A DNA stretch of 64,000 bases from Clostridia bacterium (GCA_017516745.1 JAFXBF010000009.1:1-64000); one strand, 5' to 3'; shown: positions 25,380 through 34,806, counted from the stretch's first letter. A program made the numbers and translations. Notes: generated by a model not told the origin, from the sequence alone.

Positions 25380-25940
25380 ATGGCTGATGACGCAAGATGG
25401 TATGTTATCCATACCTATTCAGGCTACGAAAACAAGGTAGCAGACAGTATCCAGAAAATCGTTGAAAACCGCAGTATGCAGGATTATATCCTCGATGTTA
25501 AAATTCCTACGGAAATCGTTACCGAAATCCGTGAGGACAAGACAACCCGTGAGGTAGAGCGTAAAATCTTCCCCGGTTATGTTCTTGTAAAGCTTGCAGT
25601 ATTCTACGATGATGACGGCCAGCCCAAGATGACCGACGACACATGGTACGTAATCCGCAACACTCGTGGTTGTACAGGCTTTGTCGGTCCGGAGAGCAAG
25701 CCCGTTCCGCTTACGGAAGAGGAGGTTCTCAGGTTTGGCGTTGAGAAGCGCAGCATAGAGGTCAGCTATGAGGTTGGCGACACCGTCAACATCATGGACG
25801 GCATTATGGACGGCTTCAGCGGTACGGTTCAGGAAATCGACCTTGAAAACAATATGGTCAAGGTTACCGTTTCCGCTTTCTTCGGCAGAGAAACCGTTGT
25901 CGAGCTTGAGCTTGACCAGGTTGAACCTGCTGTTGACTGA
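25380..25940 (+). CDS. nusG: transcription termination/antitermination protein NusG
   Basis: A 186-residue protein with an NGN domain (WYVIHTYSGYENKVADSI; FPGYVLVKL; WYVIRNTRGCTGFVG) and a C-terminal KOW domain (VGDTVNIMDGIMDGFSGTV). It links RNA polymerase pausing with Rho or ribosomes. CGGAGG lies before the ATG, 50 bp after secE in the usual order. Confidence 0.97.
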   Translation: MADDARWYVIHTYSGYENKVADSIQKIVENRSMQDYILDVKIPTEIVTEIREDKTTREVERKIFPGYVLVKLAVFYDDDGQPKMTDDTWYVIRNTRGCTGFVGPESKPVPLTEEEVLRFGVEKRSIEVSYEVGDTVNIMDGIMDGFSGTVQEIDLENNMVKVTVSAFFGRETVVELELDQVEPAVD

Positions 25941-25999
25941 TTTCTTACTATGAATTTAGGTAACTTCGGGTATATCCCGTGTTATGGGGCTTAGGTCCC

Positions 26000-26041
26000 G
26001 TGGGAGGAGCAAAATCTTTTTCATGTGCTCCGCTCAACCAC
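26000..26041 (+). promoter_or_regulatory. ribosomal-protein leader hairpin before rplK
   Basis: GTGG (26000-26003) pairs with CCAC (26038-26041), and GGAGCA pairs with TGCTCC inside. A GTGGGAGG stem-loop just upstream of rplK is common in Firmicutes and is thought to take part in L1/L11 autocontrol; the role here is inferred. Confidence 0.55.
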
Positions 26042-26061
26042 AATTTTGGAGGTGCAAACTA

Positions 26062-26487
26062 ATGGCTCAGAAGGTAGTCGGCTTTGTTAAGCTGCAAATC
26101 CCCGCCGGTAAAGCTACACCGGCTCCGCCCGTTGGTCCCGCACTTGGTCAGCATGGTCTTAACATCATGTCTTTCACCAAGGAGTTCAACGAGAGGACAA
26201 AGAACGATATGGGTCTTATCATCCCTGTCGTTATCACAGTTTACGCTGATCACACATTCAGCTTCGTAACCAAGACTCCCCCCGCAGCAGTTCTCATCAA
26301 GAAGGCTTGCGGCATCGAGAGCGGTTCGGGCGTTCCGAACAAGACAAAGGTTGCAACAATCACAACAGAACAGGTAAGAAAAATCGCCGAGCAGAAGATG
26401 CCCGACCTTAACGCTGCAAACATTGATACCGCTATGAGTATGATCGCCGGTACAGCTCGCAGCATGGGCGTCACTGTCGTTGATTAA
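26062..26487 (+). CDS. rplK: 50S ribosomal protein L11
   Basis: A 141-residue protein beginning [20 protein letters not shown] with [15 protein letters not shown], the standard L11 N-terminal domain, and the rRNA-binding C-terminal domain with GTARSMGV. I chose the ATG at 26062 after TTGGAGGTG; an in-frame ATG at 25984 lies inside the leader hairpin region. It is followed after 19 bp by rplA. Confidence 0.98.
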   Translation: MAQKVVGFVKLQIPAGKATPAPPVGPALGQHGLNIMSFTKEFNERTKNDMGLIIPVVITVYADHTFSFVTKTPPAAVLIKKACGIESGSGVPNKTKVATITTEQVRKIAEQKMPDLNAANIDTAMSMIAGTARSMGVTVVD

Positions 26488-26506
26488 TGCTCGGGAGGTT
26501 TGAACG

Positions 26507-27202
26507 ATGAAACACGGTAAAAAATATATCGAAAGCGCAAAGCTTGTTGACAGATCCAAGCTCTACGATCCCAACGAGGCTCTTGAGCTTGCAGTAAAGG
26601 CTGCTACAGCCAAGTTCGACGAAACAGTCGAAGTTCACATCCGTCTGGGTGTTGACTCCCGTCACGCTGACCAGCAGGTCAGAGGTGCTGTTGTTCTTCC
26701 CAACGGTACAGGTAAGAGCGTTCGTGTTGCTGTATTCGCAAAGGGTGCAGATGCAGACGCAGCTGCAGCAGCAGGTGCAGAGATTGTCGGTGCAGAAGAC
26801 CTCGTTGCAAGAATCCAGGGCGAAGGCTTTATGGATTTCGATGTAGCTATCGCAGCTCCCAACATGATGGGTCTTGTTGGCCGTCTCGGTAAGGTTCTCG
26901 GTCCCCGTGGCCTTATGCCCAGCCCCAAGGCAGGTACAGTTACACCCGACGTTGCCAAGGCTGTTGAAGAAGCTAAGGCAGGTAAGATCGAGTACAGACT
27001 CGACAAGACAAACATCATGCACTGCCCCATCGGCAAGACATCCTTCGGTGCAGAGAAGCTTGAAGAAAACTTCAACACTCTCCTCGAGGCTGTTATCAAG
27101 GCTAAGCCCGCTGCAACAAAGGGTCAGTATATCCGTTCCTGCGTTGTTGCTTCAACAATGGGCCCCGGCATCCGTGTTAACCCCACAAAGGTTGGCCAGT
27201 AA
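26507..27202 (+). CDS. rplA: 50S ribosomal protein L1
   Basis: A 231-residue protein with the L1 features [35 protein letters not shown] and [10 protein letters not shown]. It binds 23S rRNA at the stalk and usually represses its own mRNA. CGGGAGG lies before the ATG. Downstream is the promoter and leader of rplJL. Confidence 0.98.
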   Translation: MKHGKKYIESAKLVDRSKLYDPNEALELAVKAATAKFDETVEVHIRLGVDSRHADQQVRGAVVLPNGTGKSVRVAVFAKGADADAAAAAGAEIVGAEDLVARIQGEGFMDFDVAIAAPNMMGLVGRLGKVLGPRGLMPSPKAGTVTPDVAKAVEEAKAGKIEYRLDKTNIMHCPIGKTSFGAEKLEENFNTLLEAVIKAKPAATKGQYIRSCVVASTMGPGIRVNPTKVGQ

Positions 27203-27213
27203 AAAAATAATGC

Positions 27214-27242
27214 TTGACAAGCAGTTGTCAATGTGTTATTAT
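27214..27242 (+). promoter_or_regulatory. promoter of rplJ-rplL
   Basis: TTGACA (27214-27219) and TATTAT (27237-27242), spacing 17 bp. Confidence 0.85.
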
Positions 27243-27248
27243 ATTTAA

Positions 27249-27345
27249 GCTGTTCCAAAGACAGCAGGTGCAATTTGTTAAATTGCTCAAAGGTTTTACC
27301 CGCCTGCCGAGGATGAAGCTCACAAGAAACATTTATTTGTATTCT
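27249..27345 (+). ncRNA. L10 leader (ribosomal protein autoregulatory RNA)
   Basis: GCTGTTCCAAAGACAGCAGG from 27249 and CCCGCCTGCCGAGG near 27300 are the conserved helix and kink-turn elements of the Firmicutes L10 leader. In this family the L10(L12) complex binds here to reduce expression of rplJL, through the terminator that follows. Confidence 0.9.
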
Positions 27346-27385
27346 TATGCTCTGTCCTCTCAAACGGGTGGACAGAGCTTTTTCT
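27346..27385 (+). terminator. attenuator terminator of L10 leader
   Basis: GCTCTGTCC pairs with GGACAGAGC, followed by TTTTTCT. It lies between the leader and rplJ. Confidence 0.88.
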
Positions 27386-27412
27386 ATTAATAATTCGGAG
27401 GTGAAACCACCA

Positions 27413-27961
27413 ATGCCCAGCGCAGCAGTTCTTGAATCAAAGAAACAGGCAGTCGCAGCACTCGCTGAAGACCTTAAAAATTCTTGCGCAGGTGTTATCG
27501 TTAACTACAGCGGTATCTCCGTTGCAGACGACACCAAGCTCCGTAAGGAACTCAGAGAGGCCGGCGTTAAGTACTCCGTCGTAAAGAACACACTTCTCAA
27601 GCTCGCAGCCAAGGAAGCTGAAATCGAGATTCCCGAGGAGGTTCTCAACGGCACAACAGCTATCGCAACAAGTGCAGACGATTACGTAGCAGCAGCTCGT
27701 ATCCTTTGCAAGTACGCAAGCACAAGCAAGACATTCGAAGTTAAGAGCGGTTACCTTGACAAGGATATCATCAGCCTTGAAAAGATTGACAGCCTTGCAA
27801 AGCTTCCCAGCAGAGAAATCCTTCTTGCTACAGTTTGCAACGCATTCAATGCTCCCATTTCTGCATTCGCCCGTGTTATCCAGGCTATTGTTGATAACGG
27901 CGGCGAGGCAAAGCCCGCTACTGAAGAGGCTCCCGTAGAGGAAGCTCCCGCAGAAGCATAA
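27413..27961 (+). CDS. rplJ: 50S ribosomal protein L10
   Basis: A 182-residue protein with an rRNA-binding N-terminal domain (VNYSGISVADDTKLRKELRE, YSVVKNTLLKLA) and a C-terminal helix carrying L7/L12. The acidic repeat tail (EEAPVEEAPAEA) is a common ending in Clostridia. I start at 27413 after CGGAGGTG; the frame from 27347 begins inside the terminator. Confidence 0.97.
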   Translation: MPSAAVLESKKQAVAALAEDLKNSCAGVIVNYSGISVADDTKLRKELREAGVKYSVVKNTLLKLAAKEAEIEIPEEVLNGTTAIATSADDYVAAARILCKYASTSKTFEVKSGYLDKDIISLEKIDSLAKLPSREILLATVCNAFNAPISAFARVIQAIVDNGGEAKPATEEAPVEEAPAEA

Positions 27962-28009
27962 TTAAAACAAAAAACTAAACTAATTAATTGTTAACGGAGG
28001 TTAAAAACC

Positions 28010-28381
28010 ATGTCTGAGAAGATTACTTCTATCATTGAAACACTTAAGGGCCTCACAGTTCTCGAGCTCTCCGAGCTTGTACACGCTGTTGAGGAAGAAT
28101 TCGGCGTATCCGCTGCAGCAGCAGTAGCAGTAGCAGCTCCCGCAGAGGCAGCAGCAGCTGTTGAAGAGAAGACAGAGTTTGATGTTGTTCTCGCTGAGGT
28201 TGGCGCAGAGAAGATCAAGGTTATCAAGGTTGTTCGTGAGATCACAGGTCTCGGCCTTGCAGAGGCTAAGGCTCTTGTTGACGGCGCACCCAAGACCCTC
28301 AAGGAAGCAATGTCCAAGGACGATGCTGAGGCTGCAAAGGCTAAGCTTGAAGAAGTCGGCGCAAAGGTCGAACTCAAGTAA
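28010..28381 (+). CDS. rplL: 50S ribosomal protein L7/L12
   Basis: A 123-residue protein: N-terminal dimerisation helices, an alanine-rich hinge ([20 protein letters not shown]), and the C-terminal factor-binding domain with [27 protein letters not shown] lies before the ATG. A terminator follows at 28,401. Confidence 0.98.
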   Translation: MSEKITSIIETLKGLTVLELSELVHAVEEEFGVSAAAAVAVAAPAEAAAAVEEKTEFDVVLAEVGAEKIKVIKVVREITGLGLAEAKALVDGAPKTLKEAMSKDDAEAAKAKLEEVGAKVELK

Positions 28382-28400
28382 GTTTATTTCAATGCAAATT

Positions 28401-28434
28401 AAAAGAGCAAGCTCATACGGGCTTGCTCTTTTTG
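28401..28434 (+). terminator. terminator of rplJL
   Basis: AAAAGAGCAAGC pairs with GCTTGCTCTTTTT. Confidence 0.93.
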
Positions 28435-28498
28435 TCGTTTGTATGGACGAACTATGGTTGTCTTTTTATTGTCATATCGCTTTTACGGAAAGCAATTT

Positions 28499-28577
28499 GT
28501 AGGGGAGGGGGCCTATCCCCTCCCGTTAGGTGCATTAAAATATCGACGTCGGGAGGGCGTGGAAGCCCTCCCCTACA
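28499..28577. repeat. intergenic inverted repeat, GTAGGGGAGGG type
   Basis: TGTAGGGGAGGGGGC at the left is complementary to GGAAGCCCTCCCCTACA at the right, with smaller palindromes inside. Just outside, TTTTATTGTCATATCGCTTTTACGG (cited in part) resembles the interior of the repeat at 34,733. Related ends occur at 42,312. Confidence 0.65.
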
Positions 28578-28587
28578 GGTTGTTATA

Positions 28588-29166
28588 TCAATTTACGGAC
28601 ATCACATAATAATCCGAATACAACGTTCCGTCGTGCCCGATAAGTTTTTCAAAGGATAACGAAAAACCGCAATTCACAAGTGCTTTCCGCCTTTCTTCTG
28701 CAACTTCAACAGATTTCGTGGCTATTTTATCGCAGTTGAACAATGTGAATGTCGGTGGTGTAATTAACGAGAGTATGTTTTCAATTATATCCGATTTTTC
28801 GTAATCGCTGCGCAAATCAAGGCGAAGCAAGCCGCAATCGGTAAAAAAGTCGTCAGCCGTTCTTCTGAAAAGCTCAATCGTACCTATTACTTTGTCGGAT
28901 GATTTATCGACAATTGCCCAGCGAACAAAGCCCTTTCTGCCATATTCCCAAAGCCAATATTTTATTGCTTCGGTCATTCTCTGCGTGGTGGTGTAATAGA
29001 AATCGTCACCGCCACAGTTGTCGCTGTTGAAAAACGGCACAGCCTTTTTATCGGAATACACCTTGAGCAAATCATCGCAGTCGGACAGTTCGGCAAACCT
29101 CAACAAAAACCTCTCATTTTCAAAAGAAGGACAGCGTTTGTAAACATCGGCATTTTTTCTGCACAT
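28588..29166 (-). CDS. GNAT-family N-acetyltransferase
   Basis: A 192-residue protein with the layout of a RimJ/RimL-like GNAT domain: FENERFLLRFAELSDCDDLL at the start, WAIVDKSSDKVIGTIELF as the central strands, then LDLRSDYEKSDIIENIL and IATKSVEVAEERRKALVNCGF. The A-site (Q/RxxGxG/A) is poorly kept, so acetyl-CoA binding may be modified. The target is unknown. I chose the ATG at 29166 after AAGGAG. It is flanked by repeats and a terminator. Confidence 0.8.
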   Translation of the reverse strand: MCRKNADVYKRCPSFENERFLLRFAELSDCDDLLKVYSDKKAVPFFNSDNCGGDDFYYTTTQRMTEAIKYWLWEYGRKGFVRWAIVDKSSDKVIGTIELFRRTADDFFTDCGLLRLDLRSDYEKSDIIENILSLITPPTFTLFNCDKIATKSVEVAEERRKALVNCGFSLSFEKLIGHDGTLYSDYYVMSVN

Positions 29167-29240
29167 AATAAAACTCCTTATCGAAGAACATTTGTTCGAT
29201 AAAATAATAGCATTATCTTTTTGAAATGTCAAGAGTAATT

Positions 29241-29280
29241 TAAAAAGCCAACCGCTTGAATTAAAACGGTTGGCTTTTAC
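29241..29280 (-). terminator. terminator of ABC-F gene, bidirectional
   Basis: AAAAGCCAACCG pairs with CGGTTGGCTTTT with T tracts on both strands. Confidence 0.85.
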
Positions 29281-29303
29281 TTTTTTAATGAATAATGAAT
29301 AAT

Positions 29304-30899
29304 TTATTTCTCCGCTGCTCTCTCTTCAAGATACTCATCATACGTTATCTTCTTATCGTAGAAGCTGCCGGGGGTGACGTCTATAAGTCTGTCGGCGACA
29401 GTCTGGATAAACTGGTGGTCGTGTGAGGTGAAGATAACGCTTTCGGGGAATTTGATAAGACCCTCGTTGAGGGATGCGATTGATTCAAGGTCGAGGTGGT
29501 TTGTGGGCTCGTCAAGCATAAGCACGTTAGCACCGCTTAACATCATTTTACACAGCATACAGCGTACTCTTTCGCCGCCCGAAAGCACCTTTGCCTTCTT
29601 CATTGCCTCTTCGCCCGAGAACATCATTCTGCCAAGCCAGCCTCTGACATCCGTTTCAAAAACAAGGTCGGAGTAGCGGCGAATCCAGTCGCACAGGCTA
29701 TCCTCAACGCCGTCGAAAAATTCGCTGTTGTCGCTGGGAAAGTAGGAGCGTGAGGTTGTGACACCCCACTTGATTGTGCCCTCGTCCGGCTCGATTTCCT
29801 CAGCAAGAATTTTGAGCAGTGTTGTTTTGGCAACCGTATCCGTGCCGATAAGTGCAACCTTCTCACGGGGGAGAATGGTGAACGAAACGTTGTCGAGCAC
29901 CTTTTTGCCGTCAATGGTTTTGCTGATGTTGCTGACAGTCAGCAGCTCGTTGCCGACCTCTCTGTCAGGCTTGAAGGAAATGAACGGAAAACGGCGTGAG
30001 GAAACGGGGATTTCCTCAACGTTGATATTGTCAAGCAGCTTTTTGCGGCTTGTAGCCTGCTTGGATTTGGAGGCATTTGCGCTGAAACGTGCAATAAAGT
30101 CCTGCAGCTCCTTGATTTTGGCTTCTGCCTTTTTGTTCTGCTCACGAAGCTGGCGCTGAGCCATCTGTGTGTATTCGTACCAGAAGTCGTAGTTACCTAC
30201 GCTCATTGTAATCTTGCCGAAGTCGATATCAACCGTGTGTGTACAGACCTTGTTGAGGAAATGTCTGTCGTGGGATACGACAATGACCGTGCTGTGCAGG
30301 TCAATGAGGAATTCCTCGAGCCAATGGATAGCCTCAACGTCGAGGTGGTTTGTGGGCTCGTCCATAAGAAGGATATCGGGCTGACCGAAAAGAGCCTGCG
30401 CAAGCAGCACCTTGACCTTGATATCGTTGGGCAGATTTTTCATCAGCTCGTAGTGGTATTCGTTTGTCACACCGAGACCGTTGAGGAGGATTTCTGCGTC
30501 GCTTTCTGCGCTCCAGCCGTCCATTTCGGCAAAGACCTCTTCAAGCTCGCTGATTCTCATTCCGTCCTCTTCCGTGAATTCTTCCTTTGAGTAGAGGGCT
30601 TCCTTCTCGTCAATGATTTCGCACAGCTTCGGATTGCCGAGAAGGACTGTGCGTATAACGTCACACTCGTCAAAGGCGAAGTGATCCTGCCTTAATATGG
30701 ACAGTCTTTCACCTGGGGTGATTACAACCTCACCCTTGTTGGGCTCAATTTCGCCCGAGAGAATTTTGAGGAAGGTGGATTTGCCTGCGCCGTTTGCGCC
30801 GATAATGCCGTAGCAGTTGCCTCTTGTGAAGGTCAGGTCAGCGCCCTGAAAAAGAGTTCTGCCGCCGTACTGAAGGGTTACGTTAATAGCCTGAATCAA
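29304..30899 (-). CDS. ABC-F ATPase (YkpA/YbiT-like) with one degenerate ATP site
   Basis: A 531-residue cytosolic protein with two ABC domains, a charged interdomain linker (about 245-290) and no membrane part, so a ribosome-associated ABC-F factor. NBD1 Walker A GANGAGKS (34-41) and NBD2 signature LSGGE (439-443) are intact. NBD1 signature is LPNDI (156-160) and NBD2 Walker A is GTDTVAKT (352-359). These two altered motifs form the same composite site. Both Walker B motifs (DEPTNHLD) and switch histidines remain. The minus-strand group below it (isomerase, murC) is close; this gene is 15 bp after the isomerase. Confidence 0.93.
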   Translation of the reverse strand: MIQAINVTLQYGGRTLFQGADLTFTRGNCYGIIGANGAGKSTFLKILSGEIEPNKGEVVITPGERLSILRQDHFAFDECDVIRTVLLGNPKLCEIIDEKEALYSKEEFTEEDGMRISELEEVFAEMDGWSAESDAEILLNGLGVTNEYHYELMKNLPNDIKVKVLLAQALFGQPDILLMDEPTNHLDVEAIHWLEEFLIDLHSTVIVVSHDRHFLNKVCTHTVDIDFGKITMSVGNYDFWYEYTQMAQRQLREQNKKAEAKIKELQDFIARFSANASKSKQATSRKKLLDNINVEEIPVSSRRFPFISFKPDREVGNELLTVSNISKTIDGKKVLDNVSFTILPREKVALIGTDTVAKTTLLKILAEEIEPDEGTIKWGVTTSRSYFPSDNSEFFDGVEDSLCDWIRRYSDLVFETDVRGWLGRMMFSGEEAMKKAKVLSGGERVRCMLCKMMLSGANVLMLDEPTNHLDLESIASLNEGLIKFPESVIFTSHDHQFIQTVADRLIDVTPGSFYDKKITYDEYLEERAAEK

Positions 30900-30914
30900 T
30901 TTTTATATGTCCTT

Positions 30915-31814
30915 TCAAATATTATACGAGTTTATCATATCAACAAGGGCAACGCCTATGTCGTGAAGATATTTTGCGGAAATCGGTAAAAGTGCATCGG
31001 GCTGTTTTTTGAGGGTGTTGTCTGCCTCAAAGGTCAGGTTGCCCGTGTAGTTGATTTCTGCAAGCGCCTTTGTCACCTTTTTCCAGTTGACAGTACCGTT
31101 GAACGGGAAAATGTGAGCGTCACGCAGGTTGTCGTTATCGTGCACGTGTAGCGCTTTGAGGTGCTTGCCGCCGATTGCGCGTATCATCTCGGCAGGGTCT
31201 TCGCCGACCATACCGCAGTGGCCTATGTCAAGGCAGGCGACGAAAAGCGGGGAATCAAGCATATCAAGCATCTGCCTGAAATCCTTGCCCGTACCGCAGG
31301 CACCGGGTGCAAAATCAGGCTCATCCTTTTTGCTGAGAATATCCGTGATTTTGCGCTCACGGCCACGCCACATATTTTCAAGCGCAATTTTTACGCCCGT
31401 TTCTTCCGCAAAGGGCTTGAGCTGTTGATACAGCTTGTAGTTTACCTCGAAATCCGTGCCTTCGGGGTCGTAGGTGACAGGGTGAACAACCATAATTTCA
31501 ACGCCCAGATATGCCGAAGCCTCAAAAGCACGCTTTGTGCGCTCAAGCATAAATTTGTTGTAGGCGCTGTCATCTTTTTTTGCTGTGGGGAAGGGGCAGT
31601 GTGACTGTGTGAAGGGCACGGAATACCTGTCCGCAGTTGCCTTTACGGGCTTGAGATAGTCCTTCCAGTCATCCTCTGCAAGCGGACATTTTTCATTGTT
31701 GAGGAAAAACATTGAGTAGTCAATGCCGCTGAAACCGCTTTGGCAGATTATTTCAACCGCCCTTTGGTCGCCGAATCTTTCGCTTAATGCTTCGGTCTGT
31801 GTAACAATTCGCAT
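30915..31814 (-). CDS. sugar phosphate isomerase/epimerase-like TIM-barrel protein
   Basis: A 299-residue protein of the xylose-isomerase-like TIM-barrel (AP endonuclease 2) superfamily. Metal-ligand segments are visible: TQSHCPFP, VHPVTYDP, ALENMWRG (Glu), CLDIGHCG (D-x-G-H), LHVHDND and FEADNT. The reaction cannot be assigned. It starts 1 bp after the murC stop, so it is almost certainly cotranscribed with murC, yet no peptidoglycan role is known for this family. Confidence 0.85.
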   Translation of the reverse strand: MRIVTQTEALSERFGDQRAVEIICQSGFSGIDYSMFFLNNEKCPLAEDDWKDYLKPVKATADRYSVPFTQSHCPFPTAKKDDSAYNKFMLERTKRAFEASAYLGVEIMVVHPVTYDPEGTDFEVNYKLYQQLKPFAEETGVKIALENMWRGRERKITDILSKKDEPDFAPGACGTGKDFRQMLDMLDSPLFVACLDIGHCGMVGEDPAEMIRAIGGKHLKALHVHDNDNLRDAHIFPFNGTVNWKKVTKALAEINYTGNLTFEADNTLKKQPDALLPISAKYLHDIGVALVDMINSYNI

Positions 31815-31815
31815 T

Positions 31816-33189
31816 TTATTTTTCCCACATATCCTTCATTATTTTTGCTGCCTTGTATATATCACCGCAGCCGAGGGTCAGCACAAGGTCGCCGCTTTCA
31901 GCGTTGTCAACAATGTAACGTGCAACCTCGTCAAAGGTGTTGAACCACACGCTGCCGGGAATTTTATCGGCAAGCTGGCTTGTGTATACGCCGAGCGTAT
32001 TAACCTCACGGGAGCCCATAATTTCAGTCATAACAACTCTGTCCGCAATTTTCAGCACACGGGCAAAATCGTCCATAAGAGTGTATGTTCTCGTGTAGGT
32101 AAAGGGCTGGAAAACCGCCCATACACGGTTGAAGCCCATTTCCTTTGCTGCGTTGAGTGTTACCTCAAGCTCCGCAGGGTGGTGGGCGTAATCGTCAATA
32201 ACGGTAATGCCGTTGTAAACGCCTAATTTTTCAAAGCGTCTGCCTGCACCGCCGAAGTGTTCAACGGGAGCCTTGCAGTCGGTAACGTCAATTCCGCTTA
32301 CCCAAGCCGCCGCAATTGCCGCAAGCGTGTTGAGCACGTTGTGCTCACCGGGGATTGAAAGCGAAACCTCTGTCAGCTTCTCGCCGCCCGAACAGACATC
32401 AAAACGGGCGTAGCCACGCTCAAACGAAATGTTTTCGGGGTAGAAATCGCAGTCCGCTGTGTTGCCGAAGGTGACAATTCTCTTATCCGTAATGCCTTCA
32501 ACAGCCTTTAAAACCTCGGGGTCGGATTTATTGATAACAAGTGTCCTCGTTGTCAAATTGCAGAACTTTCTGAACGATGCAATAAGGTTATCCATCGTTT
32601 TGAAATAGTCCATGTGGTCCTCGTCAATGTTGAGTATAACCGCAACATCGGGTGAAAGGTCAAGGAAGGTATCTACAAATTCGCAGGCCTCGCAAACGAG
32701 ATTGGGCGTTTTGCCTACTCTGCCGTTGGACTGAATGAGAGGCAGTCTGCCTCCGATAACCGCACTCGGGTCTGCACCTGCTTCAATCATAATCTGTGTG
32801 AGCATTGAAGTAACGGTTGTCTTGCCGTGAGTACCGCTGATGCAAACGGCGTTGTCGTAAATTCTCGTGATTGCGCCGAAAAGCTTTGAGCGCTCGTAGG
32901 TCGGTATGCCCGATGCCTTTGCGGCAACAAGCTCGGGGTTGTCGGGCAGAAGCGCTGCGGTATAAACTATCATTTCAGCGCCCTCAATATTCTCTGCCTT
33001 CTGCGGCATACTTACGGGTATGCCGAGCTTTCTTATTCTGGAAAGCGGCTCGCTTTCGTTAACGTCGGAGCCCGTTACCTCGTAGCCCTCGGCGTGCATA
33101 ATTTCCGCCAGCGGACACATACCGCTGCCGCCTATGCCGATGAAATGTATTCGCTTAATCTGCTTTAAAAGCTCATCTATTGTATTCAA
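31816..33189 (-). CDS. murC: UDP-N-acetylmuramate--L-alanine ligase
   Basis: A 457-residue Mur ligase that adds L-Ala to UDP-MurNAc in the cytoplasm. The N-terminal Rossmann motif GIGGSGMCPLA (18-28), the ATP loop SGTHGKTT (118-125), NIDEDHMDYF, and VIDDYAHHPAE in the last third are all family hallmarks. It heads a minus-strand group with the TIM-barrel and ABC-F genes. Confidence 0.97.
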   Translation of the reverse strand: MNTIDELLKQIKRIHFIGIGGSGMCPLAEIMHAEGYEVTGSDVNESEPLSRIRKLGIPVSMPQKAENIEGAEMIVYTAALLPDNPELVAAKASGIPTYERSKLFGAITRIYDNAVCISGTHGKTTVTSMLTQIMIEAGADPSAVIGGRLPLIQSNGRVGKTPNLVCEACEFVDTFLDLSPDVAVILNIDEDHMDYFKTMDNLIASFRKFCNLTTRTLVINKSDPEVLKAVEGITDKRIVTFGNTADCDFYPENISFERGYARFDVCSGGEKLTEVSLSIPGEHNVLNTLAAIAAAWVSGIDVTDCKAPVEHFGGAGRRFEKLGVYNGITVIDDYAHHPAELEVTLNAAKEMGFNRVWAVFQPFTYTRTYTLMDDFARVLKIADRVVMTEIMGSREVNTLGVYTSQLADKIPGSVWFNTFDEVARYIVDNAESGDLVLTLGCGDIYKAAKIMKDMWEK

Positions 33190-33298
33190 AAAAAAGCCTC
33201 CCCTAAGCTAATTGTCATCACACCAAATCATTATACCACATATTATGTAACAGAGCAATTTGTTTTGGTTTATTTTTTTCGACACGGAGGAAGAAAAA

Positions 33299-34123
33299 AT
33301 GAAAAATTTCCTTTTTATCGGAGGCGACAAACGCAGACAGTATGCCGCCGGGTACATTGTTAACGAGGGTCACACCGTGACCTTTGCGGATGATTGCCCC
33401 GAATTTGAGAGCCTTGTTGCCAAGGCTGATTATATAGTCCTGCCTCTGCCGACCAGCCGTGATTCGGTAAGGGTAAATTCACCGCTCAGTGTTGCTCCCG
33501 TGAGTCTTGCAAGAGTAGTCAGAGCCGCCCAAAAGGGGCAGACGGTATTTGCAGGTATGCCCGACAGCAGCTTTGCTCAAGCGCTCGTCAGTAAAGGGGT
33601 ACACCTTTACGATTACTACGAAAACGAGTCGCTGGCTATACTCAATTCAATCTCCACCGCAGAGGGTGTACTTTTTGAAATAACGGGCAATACGGACAAG
33701 GATATTCACGGCTCAAAAATCGCTGTAATCGGCTATGGCAAGGCAGGTTCAGCCATTGCACGCAGGCTCGCTGCCCTTGGTGCCGAGGTAACCGTTGCCG
33801 CACGCAGGGAAAGCGCAAGAGCACAGGCAATTTCGGATATGTGTAAAGCGACTAAGCTTTACACTCTTGCAGAAAAAGCAAAAGAGTTTGATATAGTGAT
33901 TAATACGGTGCCGACACGGGTTTTAGAAGAGGATTTCATAAAAAATCTCAATAAAACCTGTCTTATCATAGAGGTTGCCTCCGCACCCTACGGTGTGGAC
34001 TTTGAAGCGGCAGAAAAGCACGGCATAAGGGTGCTTCGTGTGCCGGGTCTGCCGGGCAGAATATCTCCGCAAAGCGCAGGCGAGGCAATAGCAAAAACAA
34101 TACTCGGGGCGGTGAAGCTATGA
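33299..34123 (+). CDS. dpaA: dipicolinate synthase subunit A
   Basis: A 274-residue protein (SpoVFA). It has an N-terminal domain with FIGGDKRRQYAA and LPLPTSRD, and a Rossmann domain with VIGYGKAGSAIARRLAALGA. DpaA and DpaB convert dihydrodipicolinate to dipicolinic acid in the mother cell, for spore core dehydration. The ATG at 33299 follows CGGAGGAAG. Its end overlaps dpaB by 4 bp. Confidence 0.95.
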   Translation: MKNFLFIGGDKRRQYAAGYIVNEGHTVTFADDCPEFESLVAKADYIVLPLPTSRDSVRVNSPLSVAPVSLARVVRAAQKGQTVFAGMPDSSFAQALVSKGVHLYDYYENESLAILNSISTAEGVLFEITGNTDKDIHGSKIAVIGYGKAGSAIARRLAALGAEVTVAARRESARAQAISDMCKATKLYTLAEKAKEFDIVINTVPTRVLEEDFIKNLNKTCLIIEVASAPYGVDFEAAEKHGIRVLRVPGLPGRISPQSAGEAIAKTILGAVKL

Positions 34124-34692
34124 AAGACATATCTGTCGGCTTTGCTCTGTGCGGCTCCTTCTGCACTTTTCAGAAAGCGCTTGAGCAAATGCGGCTTCTG
34201 GTTTCTTCGGGTGCACGGGTGACACCCATAATGTCCGAAAACGCATACTCAACCGATACACGCTTCGGTACGGCAGAGCACTTTGTAAATGAGATTGAAA
34301 GCATCTGCGGCGAAAAAATCATACACACTATTTCCTCTGCCGAGCCCGTAGGCCCGAAGAAGATGTTTGACGTGCTGCTTGTTGAGCCCTGCACGGGAAA
34401 CACGCTTGCAAAGCTCGCCAACGGCATAACCGATACTGCGGTGACAATGGCGTGCAAATCGCACCTGCGAAATTCCCGTCCGCTTGTGCTTGCCGTTTCA
34501 ACAAACGATGCCCTGGGCAATTCCGCACGCAATATAGGCGCACTGCTCAACTACAAAAACATCTGGTTTGTCCCGATGAAGCAGGACGACCACATCAATA
34601 AACCACGCTCGGTAGTGGCGGACTTTTCGCAGACGCAAAACGCAATTGAGTCAGCGTTGGAAGGCAGGCAGGTGCAGCCCGTATTTTGTTAA
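34120..34692 (+). CDS. dpaB: dipicolinate synthase subunit B
   Basis: A 190-residue flavoprotein-fold partner of DpaA (SpoVFB). GFALCGSFCTF and VEPCTGNTLAKLANGITDTAVTMA are typical. It is translationally coupled to dpaA by an ATGA overlap. In B. subtilis asd and dapG follow; here a repeat region follows instead. Confidence 0.95.
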   Translation: MKDISVGFALCGSFCTFQKALEQMRLLVSSGARVTPIMSENAYSTDTRFGTAEHFVNEIESICGEKIIHTISSAEPVGPKKMFDVLLVEPCTGNTLAKLANGITDTAVTMACKSHLRNSRPLVLAVSTNDALGNSARNIGALLNYKNIWFVPMKQDDHINKPRSVVADFSQTQNAIESALEGRQVQPVFC

Positions 34693-34732
34693 AGAATAAA
34701 GAAGAAATAATAAATAATAAAGAATAAATATT

Positions 34733-34806
34733 TGTAGGGGCGAGCTTTGCTCGTCTCTTTCTTATTGTTATATCGCTTTCACGGCGGACGAGCAAAGCTC
34801 GCCCCT
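34733..34806. repeat. intergenic inverted repeat, GTAGGGGCGAGC type
   Basis: TGTAGGGGCGAGCTTTGCTC at the left and its complement (GAGCAAAGCTCGCCCCTAC) at the right form a perfect long stem. The interior TTATTGTTATATCGCTTTCA is shared with the repeat near 28,470. Confidence 0.75.
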
